A model generated the notes under the pieces. That model did no database searches. It saw only the letters and a program-made list of their open reading frames with translations, and had not been told where the DNA came from. From positions 1 to 29,367 of the forward strand of contig JAMOUL010000277.1 in the NCBI GenBank assembly GCA_027062035.1: DNA of 29,367 nt, read 5' to 3'. Positions 7,532 through 14,867 of this stretch are shown one piece after another (within the stretch, counting starts at the first letter, position 1; each line of letters opens with the position of its first letter). The translations under genes and the position numbers were made by a program. This DNA comes from Candidatus Aminicenantota bacterium. GTDB taxonomy: Bacteria > Acidobacteriota > Aminicenantia > S016-38.

Positions 7532-8486
7532 GAAATACAGTAAATACCTGAAGGAAAAATACGGGGCACGCGTTCACAGGATACCACTGCAGGCCGGTTT
7601 TTATTGCCCCAACAGGGATGGGCGTATATCTTCCAAGGGGTGTATCTTCTGTGATATCTATGGCTCTGGACCCACCACATTCACCCCTCCCCCCATAAAG
7701 GAACAGATACAGAGGGGAATAGAATGGGCAAAGAAAAGGTATGGGGCCAGGTATTTTATAGCCTATTTTCAGGCCTTTACCAATACATATAACGCCCCTG
7801 AGGTAGTGGAAGAAAGGCTGCGGCAGGCCCTTCCGTTCAAGGAGGTGGTTGAAATATCCCTGGGCACGAGACCGGATTGCCTTCCTGAACCCATCCTGGA
7901 TGTGCTGGAAAGGATAGCGGAACATAGGGAACTCTGGGTGGAGATAGGCCTTGAAAGTTCTCATCTTAAAAGCCTTATATGGATGAGACGGGGACATACT
8001 CTGGCCGATTTTATAGATGCAGTATTGCGCACGAAAAAGAGGAGGGGCATAAAAATCGGTGCCCATGTAATTATCGGGATACCGGGGGAAAGCCGAAGGG
8101 AAATTGTGGAAACAGCAAGGATAATATCCTCCCTTCCGATAGACGCAGTAAAAATTCATCCCCTGCATGTTCTCAGGAACACTGACCTGGAAAAGCTTTA
8201 TGAAGCCGGCAAACTGAAGCTGCTTACAATGGAACAATTTGTTTCCCTTGCAGTGGATTTTATCGAAAACCTGAGGGAGGACATCATCCTGATGAGGATT
8301 TCTGGCGAGAGAACAAAGGAACTCTTCGTTGCCCCTGAATGGGCATTAAAAAAACAGGAGGTTTTACAGCATATAGAAGAAGAGTTCGAGAGACGGGGAA
8401 CGCATCAGGGTTCAAAATTAAAACTGGGCCTTTCCGGAGACGAGTGTGTGCCCTACAAAGAGCCCATTAAACTTGAAAAAAACTGA
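7518..8486 (+). CDS. YhcC-type radical SAM protein (TIGR01212 family)
   Basis: A 322-residue radical SAM enzyme of the Elp3-like YhcC group, with unknown substrate. The [4Fe-4S] ligands are in FYCPNRDGRISSKGCIFCD, which has the long spacing (C-x11-C-x2-C) typical of this family rather than CX3CX2C. Other family blocks are YFQAFTNTY, SLGTRPDCL, ELWVEIGLESSH and GAHVIIGIPGES. The N-terminal KYLKEKYGARVHRIPLQAGF is also characteristic. The ATG at 7518 lies 14 bp inside the upstream glycosylase gene, so the two are coupled. Length is typical. No auxiliary SPASM-type cluster is present. Confidence 0.93.
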   Translation: MEKYKKYSKYLKEKYGARVHRIPLQAGFYCPNRDGRISSKGCIFCDIYGSGPTTFTPPPIKEQIQRGIEWAKKRYGARYFIAYFQAFTNTYNAPEVVEERLRQALPFKEVVEISLGTRPDCLPEPILDVLERIAEHRELWVEIGLESSHLKSLIWMRRGHTLADFIDAVLRTKKRRGIKIGAHVIIGIPGESRREIVETARIISSLPIDAVKIHPLHVLRNTDLEKLYEAGKLKLLTMEQFVSLAVDFIENLREDIILMRISGERTKELFVAPEWALKKQEVLQHIEEEFERRGTHQGSKLKLGLSGDECVPYKEPIKLEKN

Positions 8487-8518
8487 GCTTATTGGTAATA
8501 TGGCAGAGGAGGTAAAGG

Positions 8519-9082
8519 ATGAAGTATTACGAATTTGTAGTAGAAGCACCATTACTTTTAACAAAGGGTTTCGTTCTCGGATGGCTGAGAGGAAAGGGCG
8601 TGGAGGACTGCGTTTACTTCAGTAAGGTCCTGGGAATAGAAAGGTCCACTCTGTCCGATGCTCTCAGGGAATGGTTTGGACTGGAAAACCTCACCCATTT
8701 TGTGGTTCGCTCTGACGTAAAGGATGAATTAAAGGCTTCTATAGAAAGATGTTCTGACAGGCTCGGGATGAAAATCCGCTCCATTAAGCCTGTGGACAGG
8801 GCCATAATTGAGTTTTCCTTCTCCATATATAACAGGGAAATAGCAAACAGGTTGAAGGAATTGATTAAAAAGATTCCTGCTGAGTACATAAAGAAACAGG
8901 AAGAAAAGGAAACCTATGATGAATCTGCCGCTCAGGCAGAGATGTATGCTCCCCTTCACCCCTATGTTTACGAAGGGGAATATGTGATAGAAGGACCCTT
9001 TGAGGATTTAATAGATTTCTACAAAGAACTGAGGGAAATACCTCAGGTAAACGAAAAACCACTTAAGTTAACCTTTGCCTGA
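8519..9082 (+). CDS. Conserved-looking hypothetical protein, 187 aa
   Basis: I do not recognise this protein. It starts at an ATG preceded by an excellent AGGAGG site, and has no signal peptide or membrane segment. Alternating beta and amphipathic helix segments suggest two related alpha/beta halves: one near VEAPLLLTKGFVLGWLRGKG and a second around KPVDRAIIEFSFSIYNREIANRLKEL, the latter possibly ferredoxin-like. A charged segment (about 120-135) links to a C-terminal part with YAPLHPYVYEGEYVIEGPFEDLIDFYKEL. Two Cys (VEDCVYF, IERCSDR) are not arranged as a metal site. It is the last gene of the plus-strand run and overlaps the convergent tRNA thiolase gene by 15 bp. Confidence 0.65.
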   Translation: MKYYEFVVEAPLLLTKGFVLGWLRGKGVEDCVYFSKVLGIERSTLSDALREWFGLENLTHFVVRSDVKDELKASIERCSDRLGMKIRSIKPVDRAIIEFSFSIYNREIANRLKELIKKIPAEYIKKQEEKETYDESAAQAEMYAPLHPYVYEGEYVIEGPFEDLIDFYKELREIPQVNEKPLKLTFA

Positions 9083-9994
9083 GGAGTCTTCCAGTAGGTC
9101 TTCCGGTAAAAGTCCGAGGCGGATTTTCATCCTGCAGACAGAACAGAGACCTCCGGCTGTTGTGGGATAACCGCATACCTTACACGGTGAGGGTGTTTCC
9201 CTATCTTCGGATTTAAAGCGGTCCTGTATGGAATAAAACCCCTTCAGGAACCTGAATCTTATACCCATCATGCCAAGTTCCATCTGTCTCATTATATTCT
9301 TGTAAAAAATTGAGGTTGCGCCCCGGGATAGAGGACAGCGTTCATCGTAGTAATCTATCCCGCGCATAAAGGCGTAGGCTGCTGTTTCCCTCTCGCTGAG
9401 ATATATAAGGGGTTTTACCTTTCTTGAAAAGCCGTGCTCTGCCGGAAGCACCGGGCTCTGATGAGCAAGATATTCCTCCTTCCAGTTGAAGACGTTTCCC
9501 ATAAGGAATGCCACCTCATCGTCCATGTTATGTCCTGTGGCAATTACATCATAGTCCTTTGCGGCCTGTTCCATGTAATATCTCTTCAGCCTTCCGCAAA
9601 GCTTACATGCAGGTTCCCGAAGCCTTTTTGTAATTTCCGGGAGGGTCATTCCGAAGACCCTCTCAAGCTCCTCTATTTTCAGAGGCAGGCCCCTTTCCTC
9701 TGCGAACTTCTCCACCCTTTCTCTGCTTCTTGCAGAATGGCCATTTATTCCAAGGTCCAGGAAAAAGCCGGCGGTATTGTACCCCAGGGAGTGCAGAGCA
9801 TCCCAGAGGGAAAGGCTGTCCTTTCCCCCGGAGACCGCCACGAGGATACGGTCCTCGCGGGAAAACATTTTAAAATCCTTTACCGCCTTCTTCACCCTCC
9901 TCAGAAAAAACTCAATGTAGTGTTCCCTGCAGAGGGCAAGGTTGTACTGGGGAAGATAAATCTCAGCCTTTCCTTTACAAATTCTGCACTTCAT
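9068..9994 (-). CDS. ttuA: TtuA/TtcA-like tRNA 2-thiolation enzyme
   Basis: A 308-residue PP-loop ATPase of the TtuA (TIGR00269) group, which thiolates tRNA; TtuA makes the 2-thio group of m5s2U54 that stabilises tRNA in thermophiles. The N-terminal zinc site is CRICKGKA...CREH. The ATP loop VAVSGGKDSLS follows near residue 55. Then come the catalytic Fe-S cysteines ACKLCG and, later, DERCPLS, matching the three-Cys cluster of TtuA. A C-terminal zinc finger CKVCGYP...CSVC completes the family plan. The ATG is at 9994. Its sulfur donor in characterised systems is the ubiquitin-like TtuB; a small ThiS-like protein is encoded 12 kb away at 21456. Base U54 as target is inferred from family membership. 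Confidence 0.88.
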   Translation of the reverse strand: MKCRICKGKAEIYLPQYNLALCREHYIEFFLRRVKKAVKDFKMFSREDRILVAVSGGKDSLSLWDALHSLGYNTAGFFLDLGINGHSARSRERVEKFAEERGLPLKIEELERVFGMTLPEITKRLREPACKLCGRLKRYYMEQAAKDYDVIATGHNMDDEVAFLMGNVFNWKEEYLAHQSPVLPAEHGFSRKVKPLIYLSERETAAYAFMRGIDYYDERCPLSRGATSIFYKNIMRQMELGMMGIRFRFLKGFYSIQDRFKSEDRETPSPCKVCGYPTTAGGLCSVCRMKIRLGLLPEDLLEDSSGKG

Positions 9995-10020
9995 CCTGAT
10001 TTTATTCTAACATGGGAAGA

Positions 10021-10069
10021 GGCGTTATTTGCGTGTATGCGTTATTGCGTGTACGCGTTATTGTGTTCA
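10021..10069 (+). repeat. Degenerate 8-bp tandem repeat, YGCGTKNN type
   Basis: Six consecutive units in near-perfect 8-bp register: ggcgttat, (t) tgcgtgta, tgcgttat, tgcgtgta, cgcgttat, tgtgttca. The core GCGT is kept while the last two bases vary. The same unit builds a longer array at 16334. It starts 26 bp upstream of the tRNA thiolase start codon, at the left edge of the accessory region. Confidence 0.8.
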
Positions 10070-10077
10070 GCCAGTTT

Positions 10078-10253
10078 CTATGCAGTATAAAAAACTTCTT
10101 CTACATCCATCTCACAAGCATTGTATTGAGCTTCACCATTCTTATGGCAGGCACACCAGTTCATGCAATCATAAGGTATTTTCTGAAATCCTTATAGATT
10201 CTGTCTGCAAAAACATTTGTCTGAAAAAGCACAATTATCATTGTAATTATCAA
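10078..10253 (-). pseudogene. Possible decayed small exported Cys-rich protein gene
   Basis: Two minus-strand frames join into one plausible small protein if one A is restored in the AAAA run at 10179-10182. The upstream frame (TTG 10253 or ATG 10241) gives a hydrophobic signal-like segment, IITMIIVLFQTNVFA, then DRIYKDFRK. The downstream frame continues IPYDCMNWCACHKNGEAQYN and ends ACEMDVEEVFYTA before TAG. The amino-acid make-up of both parts looks coding, with four Cys and one His close together. No ribosome site is clear and I know no family like it, so it could be chance. If real, it is either broken, or a sequencing error, or translated by frameshifting. Confidence 0.3.
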
Positions 10254-10294
10254 TATCGCTCTGTAAGCTCTGTTAAGAAAGTGCTGAAAAGTTG

Positions 10295-10318
10295 ACAGTT
10301 ACGAAGTGCTGTAACTGT
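10295..10318. repeat. Perfect inverted repeat (8-bp arms, 8-nt loop)
   Basis: ACAGTTAC and GTAACTGT flank GAAGTGCT. The octamer AAGTGCTG in the loop also occurs 25 bp to the left. No T-run follows on either strand, so it is more likely an operator, or part of a decayed element, than a terminator. Confidence 0.5.
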
Positions 10319-10502
10319 TCTTACGGCTTGAGTCTATGCTCGTGAACTAACCTCATAAATTTGTTATTCCTCAGGGAAAAGGTCCGGAAAAGAGCATAAT
10401 TTTTCCGCTTCTGAAGTAATCGGCTTCAAGGGGACCTCTTTCCTCCAGTGCGGAAAAGGAAGTGAAGGAGCGGAGGACAATTGAGGGGAAAGAGACGGTT
10501 TT

Positions 10503-12155
10503 TTAAAGCTCCAGGAAAGTCTCTGATGAGTTTCCTTCGCCTCTCCCGTCAAGGAGAAGAACTTTAAGAGAAGGGCTGGGCTTGAGAAAGGAAAACGCCT
10601 CCCTGTGGGAGATGGCTATTATTATCCGGTCCTTAAACAGACGATATACCCTTTCCTCTATCTCCTTCTGAAGTGAAGGAGGAAGAGAAGAGCCAGCCTC
10701 GTCAAGGATTATGACATCCGGCTTCTTTACAATCGCCCTGGCTATAGCTAAACGCTGTCGCTCGCCCGCAGAAAGGGCGAGCCCCCTCTCTCCTACCACC
10801 GTGGAAAATCCTTCTGGAAGGCCCTCTATAAATTCAAGGGCCCCTGAAAGGCGGGCCGCCTCCTCAATCTCCTTCCTCCCTGCCCCAACCCTCCCAAAGG
10901 AGACATTCCTCTCCACTGTATCGTCAAATAAAAAAAGATCCTGAGAGACATAACCTACCCTCTCTCGAAGCCACTTTAAATCCAGTTCCTTAAGCAGCAC
11001 TCCATTGTAAAGTATTTCCCCTCCCTGAGGCCTGTAAAGACCAAGGAGAAGTTTTACAAGGGTGCTCTTTCCCGCACCTGAGGGGCCTCTTATGAGGAGT
11101 ACCTCTCCCCTTTTTACCTTAAAGTTCAGACCATAAAGCAAAGGTTTTCTCCCATCGTAGCTGAAGCTCAACCCCCTCACCTCTATCTCTTCTATCCTGC
11201 CGGGTCTCTTCGCCCCTCTCTCCTCAGGCATAACCCTCAAAAGCTCCTTTACCCTTTCCCACGCCGCACGGGCATGCTGTATCATTACGGAAAAGGAAGA
11301 TATCCTCTGAGACGGTCCATACAGGTAATACAAATACCCCTGAAATGCGAATAGCGTTCCTATGGTCATGGCTCCCGAAAGTATTTCTTTTATTCCGAAG
11401 TATAAAAGCATCCCTTCCCCGACATAGGAAAGTGCCATTGTTATGCTCTGGTTCTTGTAAACGACAAGGTTCTGCTTTATGCTTTTTTCCATGAATTTTC
11501 TAAGTGAAGAACTGGCCTTCTCTTTGCACTCCTCTTCCTTTGCATTTTCCTTCACCTGCCCTATTCCCATAAATATGTCGGATAATGTCTTCTCTACCTT
11601 AGCATTCTCCTGCATGACCCGTGTAGTGACATCTTTATACTTCCTTGCCCAGTAAAGGGAATTTCCTATGAAAAATGGAACCGGCAAAAGGCATATAAGG
11701 GTGAGGGATGGGTTGAGCTTAAGGAGAATGACAATTCCTATGAGAAACCTTAGAATGTCCGTTGCTGCAAGAGCTAAGGAATGGGAGAAAAGAACCTGCA
11801 GCCCCTCTGTATCCCTTCTTATCCTTGAGAGAAGCTCTCCTGTCTGGGTGGAGGAGAAAAAGCTGAGGGGGTAGGAGAGAACCCTTCCTACAAGTTCGCT
11901 CTGCATGTCGGTGATTATATGCCGCTGGGCTTTGAAGAAGAGAAGGTCTTTGAGGTAGGAGATGAGAACAAAGGAGAAGGCAAAGCCTCCAAAGGCTGCA
12001 ATGGCTATGGGGAGAAACTCCGTCCTCCCTTTACCTATTACTTTATCTATGGCAAATTTCGAGATTAAAGGAAGAGGAGAGGAAAGGAGGGTTACTATTA
12101 TTGTAAGAAAAACGGGGAATAAAAGTCTTTTATAAGAACCTTTTAAGGAAAGCAC
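10503..12155 (-). CDS. ABC exporter (fused membrane and ATPase domains), likely RiPP exporter
   Basis: A 550-residue half-size exporter. Residues 1-310 form the six-helix ABC transmembrane domain, including the coupling-region text FSSTQTGELLSRIRRDTEG typical of MsbA/LmrA-like exporters. Residues about 325-540 are the nucleotide-binding domain: Walker A RGPSGAGKST, Q-loop GYVSQDLFLFDD, signature LSAGERQRLA, Walker B DVIILDEAGSS and H-loop SHRE. No N-terminal C39 peptidase is present, so it cannot itself cut a Gly-Gly leader. The start is GTG at 12155, 18 bp after the beta-propeller stop. Being last in the precursor-maturase-propeller run, it probably exports the modified peptide. A general lipid or drug exporter is the alternative if the operon link is accidental. 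Confidence 0.9.
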   Translation of the reverse strand: MLSLKGSYKRLLFPVFLTIIVTLLSSPLPLISKFAIDKVIGKGRTEFLPIAIAAFGGFAFSFVLISYLKDLLFFKAQRHIITDMQSELVGRVLSYPLSFFSSTQTGELLSRIRRDTEGLQVLFSHSLALAATDILRFLIGIVILLKLNPSLTLICLLPVPFFIGNSLYWARKYKDVTTRVMQENAKVEKTLSDIFMGIGQVKENAKEEECKEKASSSLRKFMEKSIKQNLVVYKNQSITMALSYVGEGMLLYFGIKEILSGAMTIGTLFAFQGYLYYLYGPSQRISSFSVMIQHARAAWERVKELLRVMPEERGAKRPGRIEEIEVRGLSFSYDGRKPLLYGLNFKVKRGEVLLIRGPSGAGKSTLVKLLLGLYRPQGGEILYNGVLLKELDLKWLRERVGYVSQDLFLFDDTVERNVSFGRVGAGRKEIEEAARLSGALEFIEGLPEGFSTVVGERGLALSAGERQRLAIARAIVKKPDVIILDEAGSSLPPSLQKEIEERVYRLFKDRIIIAISHREAFSFLKPSPSLKVLLLDGRGEGNSSETFLEL

Positions 12156-12173
12156 TCTTTTCCCCTGAGTTAA

Positions 12174-13217
12174 TTATTCTATTATAAAATCATGAAGCTC
12201 CCATTCATCATTCTTGTTAAGAGTGAAATAATAATACCTGTTATCTTTGATATCAGTTAAAAAGCCTTTCATATTGTCCCTAAGACTATAAATTGGGAGC
12301 ATAACAGTCTTTTTAAAATTGCCTTTTTCATCTAGTATTAATACTTTTTGAAGTTTATTTTTTAGATCGATATCCCAAGTAAAGACATAGATTTTTCCAT
12401 CTCTCACGAGAAAATTCATATAGGGAGGATAGTATGTGGGAAAAATAAATCTGTAGTGCTCCATAATATTATTAAAACGGTTTTCTCCTACCCCTTTTTT
12501 AAGCAAATTTATATATGTGCTTTTTACAGTTTTTTCAACTCTCTGTTTCGGAGTGTTTTTCTTTATCTTATAAATCCTTTTACCCGAAAAATCAAAGATC
12601 TCTATAATAAAACCTTTCTCAGTATCTCCTATATAAATTTTTTTATTCCATATCTTAAAACCAAAATAAACCATTTTTTTTATCTCTAGCTTTTTCCTTC
12701 TAAATTTTTTCTTAATCTCTTTTTGTGCCAATACTTTCAAGGTTTTAAAGTCCTTATTTGTGATAATTATTTTTGCCTTTGCTATGACACCTTCCTTTAT
12801 AAAGCCATAGTTTACTTTCTTGCAAACAAACTGGTCGTTAACAAAGGGAATGCAACGGGTATGATATGGCAAAATGATCTCTTTTTTGAATAATCCATTG
12901 AAATTAAAGTATAAAAGCTTTCCAGGAGCTTCTATAAGAATGTATTCAGGCAAAATATATAAATCATTAATATGTAAGGCTTCTCCCGGCCCCTGTCCTT
13001 TTTTGCCGAATTTTGATATAAACTTTCCTTTTAACTTATCGTAAATATATACAGTAGTTTTACCAATATCATAAATATAGATATAATCTTTTCCTATCCT
13101 TACCTTAGGCATAAGGAAAGGTCCTTTAAGAGTGATAAATTTCCCCGCATTTACAAATTGGAGAAGAAATAAAAATAAAAATATAGGTTTCATTACTCTA
13201 TTAAATGCCATCTTCAA
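12174..13217 (-). CDS. Exported six-bladed beta-propeller protein of the RiPP operon
   Basis: A 347-residue protein with a hydrophobic N-terminal signal segment (KPIFLFLFLLQFVNA, with probable cleavage after NA). The rest consists of repeated beta segments (IYIYDIGKTTVYIYDKLKGK, ILIEAPGKLLYFNFNG, KIYIGDTEKGFIIEIFDFSG, KIYVFTWDID) and the GKKGQGPGEA motif, which marks the NHL-like six-bladed propellers often found beside radical SAM peptide-maturation genes in Bacteroidetes and related phyla. Start is TTG at 13217 (AGGAGG 4 nt before) or ATG at 13211. It overlaps the maturase gene by 17 bp and is AT-rich like it. Its task is unknown; a role in recognition, assembly or immunity in the cell envelope is only a guess. 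Confidence 0.85.
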   Translation of the reverse strand: MKMAFNRVMKPIFLFLFLLQFVNAGKFITLKGPFLMPKVRIGKDYIYIYDIGKTTVYIYDKLKGKFISKFGKKGQGPGEALHINDLYILPEYILIEAPGKLLYFNFNGLFKKEIILPYHTRCIPFVNDQFVCKKVNYGFIKEGVIAKAKIIITNKDFKTLKVLAQKEIKKKFRRKKLEIKKMVYFGFKIWNKKIYIGDTEKGFIIEIFDFSGKRIYKIKKNTPKQRVEKTVKSTYINLLKKGVGENRFNNIMEHYRFIFPTYYPPYMNFLVRDGKIYVFTWDIDLKNKLQKVLILDEKGNFKKTVMLPIYSLRDNMKGFLTDIKDNRYYYFTLNKNDEWELHDFIIE

Positions 13218-14379
13218 TTAGCCTCCTTATGACCTTTAACTTCTTACTCAGATTCACCTTTTCTTCTTCAGAAAGTTTCTCCATCTTTTTAATTTTCTCG
13301 TTAATTCTAAAAGCCTCAAGCTTTGCAGATGCCAAAACCTGCAATTTGAAAGCCTCGCAGTGATAAGTAGTTCTTATCTCTGGATTTTTGTTTACCTCCC
13401 AATTAAAGCCCACGCATGTTGGACATGAAGGTAAAAGTATGCAGTTTACACATTTTTCGGGTAACCATCTCGTTTGAAAATTTGCCTCTTTAAAAGAAGG
13501 AGGAGGTTTTTTGCCAGAAATCCATGGCACAAATCTATGACATGGATATATTTTCCCATCCGTGTCCACCGCTATCATTCCATGTCCAGCTCCACAAAAA
13601 CGATGCATTTTTTCCTTCTTGGAGAAAGCCAAATATTCTGGAAAAGAATTCAATAACGGATATGGTGGGTATAATTCAGGATGTTCCTTATAAAAATCTA
13701 CTAATCTTTCAAGTTGGTTCTCAAGCTCTTTTAATAAACTCTTTCTTTTCTCTCCCTCTCCCCATATATCCTCAAAAACTAAATTGGCAGTAAAATTTAT
13801 TCCCATCCTTTCTAATTCTATTACGCTTTCTGCTAAATATGGTATAGTCTCTGCGGTAATGGTCATTTTAGCCGGTTGATGTGGCCAATGGGTTAAGAAA
13901 AAGGACATATTTTTTCTTAGATCATCGTAAGAGTTATCCCTATTAATATTATGAGCTTCTCTCGTCCCGTCTAAACTGAATCCTACCTTTACTATTTCTT
14001 TATTCTTTTTCAACCATCCCTTCATTTCCTCTGTTAGAATGGTTCCATTGGTGCCTATAAAAAATACATATTTCATTTTCCAGCTTTGTGATTTAACCCA
14101 TTCAACTATCCTTTTTATAGTTTCGAAGGCTAAAAAGGGTTCTCCCCCGAAAAATTGAATCTCAATATGAGAATATCCTTTCTTTTTTAACCCTTCTGAA
14201 TTTAAGTTTTCCTTTAAAACTTCCTTTGCTGTTTTTAATGACATGAAATATGGAGGTGGTATAGGCTTATTTTCATAACAATATCTACATTTCAGGTTGC
14301 AAAGTCTGGTAATTGTAAGAATTATTGTGAACTTTTTGATTTTTTGTCCTTTTTGTTCTTTGAAGTCTAAAGCTGGCAT
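13201..14379 (-). CDS. Radical SAM/SPASM peptide maturase
   Basis: A 392-residue radical SAM enzyme expected to modify the Cys-rich peptide encoded just upstream. The SAM cluster motif is CNLKCRYCY (Cys27, 31, 34), followed by QFFGGEPF (GGEP) and GTNGTIL. The C-terminal SPASM domain carries two auxiliary [4Fe-4S] clusters: FCGAG...DTDGKIYPC, then KCVNCILLPSCPTC (C-x2-C-x5-C-x2-C, one residue shorter at the end than the usual CX3C), then YHC. In known relatives this set installs thioether bonds between Cys and backbone carbons (sactipeptides, ranthipeptides). A charged helical tail of about 50 residues follows. Start is the ATG at 14379, 11 bp after the precursor stop, with only a weak ribosome site, suggesting coupling. 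No separate RRE (RiPP recognition) domain is evident. Confidence 0.92.
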   Translation of the reverse strand: MPALDFKEQKGQKIKKFTIILTITRLCNLKCRYCYENKPIPPPYFMSLKTAKEVLKENLNSEGLKKKGYSHIEIQFFGGEPFLAFETIKRIVEWVKSQSWKMKYVFFIGTNGTILTEEMKGWLKKNKEIVKVGFSLDGTREAHNINRDNSYDDLRKNMSFFLTHWPHQPAKMTITAETIPYLAESVIELERMGINFTANLVFEDIWGEGEKRKSLLKELENQLERLVDFYKEHPELYPPYPLLNSFPEYLAFSKKEKMHRFCGAGHGMIAVDTDGKIYPCHRFVPWISGKKPPPSFKEANFQTRWLPEKCVNCILLPSCPTCVGFNWEVNKNPEIRTTYHCEAFKLQVLASAKLEAFRINEKIKKMEKLSEEEKVNLSKKLKVIRRLIEDGI

Positions 14380-14390
14380 TGGGTTTTCTT

Positions 14391-14606
14391 TTATTTAAGT
14401 GTGCAATCATATATAGCCAAAGTTCGGGTACAACTTTCAGAGCAAATCTCTTCACACCACCATGAACAGGTCACATGGCAATATCCTCCACAGCCTCCCT
14501 CTAACTTTTCCCCTTCTTCTTTATGCAAGATAAATTCATTAAACAAATCGAAAGCTTCACATATTTTCTCTCTTAAGGTCTCGGGTAATTGCAATCTCAT
14601 AATCAT
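14391..14606 (-). CDS. CXXX-repeat RiPP precursor peptide
   Basis: A 71-residue peptide and the likely substrate of the adjacent maturase. Residues 1-36 form an acidic, amphipathic leader (LPETLREKICEAFDLFNEF). It ends in LEGG, a Gly-Gly cleavage-like site with Leu at -4. The core from residue 39 has Cys at 39, 43, 47, 51, 55 and 59, exactly every fourth residue, then Cys68 and the end TLK. Thuricin CD-type sactipeptides share a CX3CX3C spacing, and NCBI families name 'CXXX repeat' peptides; this one has six in a row. Start: ATG 14606 is 6 nt after AGGAGG; a GTG directly before it (14609) is too close. It is the first gene of the operon, downstream of a sigma-54 promoter. Confidence 0.88.
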   Translation of the reverse strand: MIMRLQLPETLREKICEAFDLFNEFILHKEEGEKLEGGCGGYCHVTCSWWCEEICSESCTRTLAIYDCTLK

Positions 14607-14612
14607 CACGCA

Positions 14613-14618
14613 CCTCCT
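14613..14618 (-). promoter_or_regulatory. Ribosome binding site of the precursor gene
   Basis: A full AGGAGG lies on the minus strand. It gives 6-nt spacing to ATG 14606 but 3 nt to GTG 14609, so it decides the start. It is stronger than any other site in the operon, consistent with the precursor being made in excess over the enzymes. Confidence 0.7.
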
Positions 14619-14672
14619 TTTATTTTTCTTGCCCCTTCAGGGAATGGACCCCAAAGGAGCAATTATTATAAA

Positions 14673-14687
14673 GCAAATTCTATGCCA
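14673..14687 (-). promoter_or_regulatory. Sigma-54 (-24/-12) promoter for the RiPP operon
   Basis: The minus strand reads TGGCATAGAATTTGCT, matching the sigma-54 consensus TGGCAC-N5-TTGCW with only the sixth base differing. The invariant GG and GC are 10 bp apart, as required. The predicted start is near 14661, giving a leader of about 55 nt before the precursor ATG. It lies between the operon and a gene for a sigma-54 activator. Confidence 0.75.
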
Positions 14688-14747
14688 AATTTCCCTACCC
14701 TTTTTTCCCCTCTATAAGCCTTGTTAAGGAATAGCTAAATCATTGAT

Positions 14748-14765
14748 GTTAGTCTATTTTCTAAC
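14748..14765. promoter_or_regulatory. Candidate activator site GTTAG-N8-CTAAC
   Basis: An inverted repeat of CTAAC 61-92 bp upstream of the sigma-54 promoter. The same pentamer returns in the second repeat at 14838 and again at 14861, so it may be part of the recognition element of an enhancer-binding protein. Confidence 0.35.
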
Positions 14766-14837
14766 TATTCTCCCTTATTTTCCACTATTTTACCTAAAAA
14801 CCTTTTTTATAAGCCGTTTCTCTTGTGTTTGGTAATG

Positions 14838-14854
14838 ATCTAACTTTCTTAGAT
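14838..14854. promoter_or_regulatory. Candidate activator site ATCTAA-N5-TTAGAT
   Basis: A perfect 6-bp inverted repeat with a 5-bp spacer, about 150 bp upstream of the sigma-54 promoter, within the usual range for upstream activating sequences. A further AACCTT-T-AAGGTT repeat (14863-14875) overlaps the stop of the regulator gene. Confidence 0.4.
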
Positions 14855-14867
14855 AATAGCCTAACCT

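Larger units (their letters stand above)
9995..10502. other. 508-bp region without an intact gene
   Basis: This gap lies between the tRNA thiolase start and the ABC exporter stop. It holds an array of degenerate 8-bp repeats (10021-10069), a possible decayed small gene on the minus strand (10078-10253), a perfect 8-bp inverted repeat (10295-10318), and a distant pair TTTTCCGC (10401-10408) / GCGGAAAA (10451-10458) that could form a hairpin after the exporter gene. No protein of family-recognisable type is present. Confidence 0.6.

Noticed and set aside
7401..8237. A 278-codon minus-strand open frame
   Set aside because: It is the antisense of the YhcC-type radical SAM gene, with Cys/Pro-rich non-protein-like content.
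10364..10552. A 62-codon minus-strand frame after the exporter
   Set aside because: It begins inside the exporter gene, has no ribosome site, and its content (Pro/Ser-rich, then EKLCSFPDLFPEE) matches nothing I know; treated as non-coding.
12456..12689. A plus-strand hydrophobic frame within the propeller gene
   Set aside because: Antisense of an AT-rich coding region; Phe/Tyr runs arise from complementary AAA/ATA codons.
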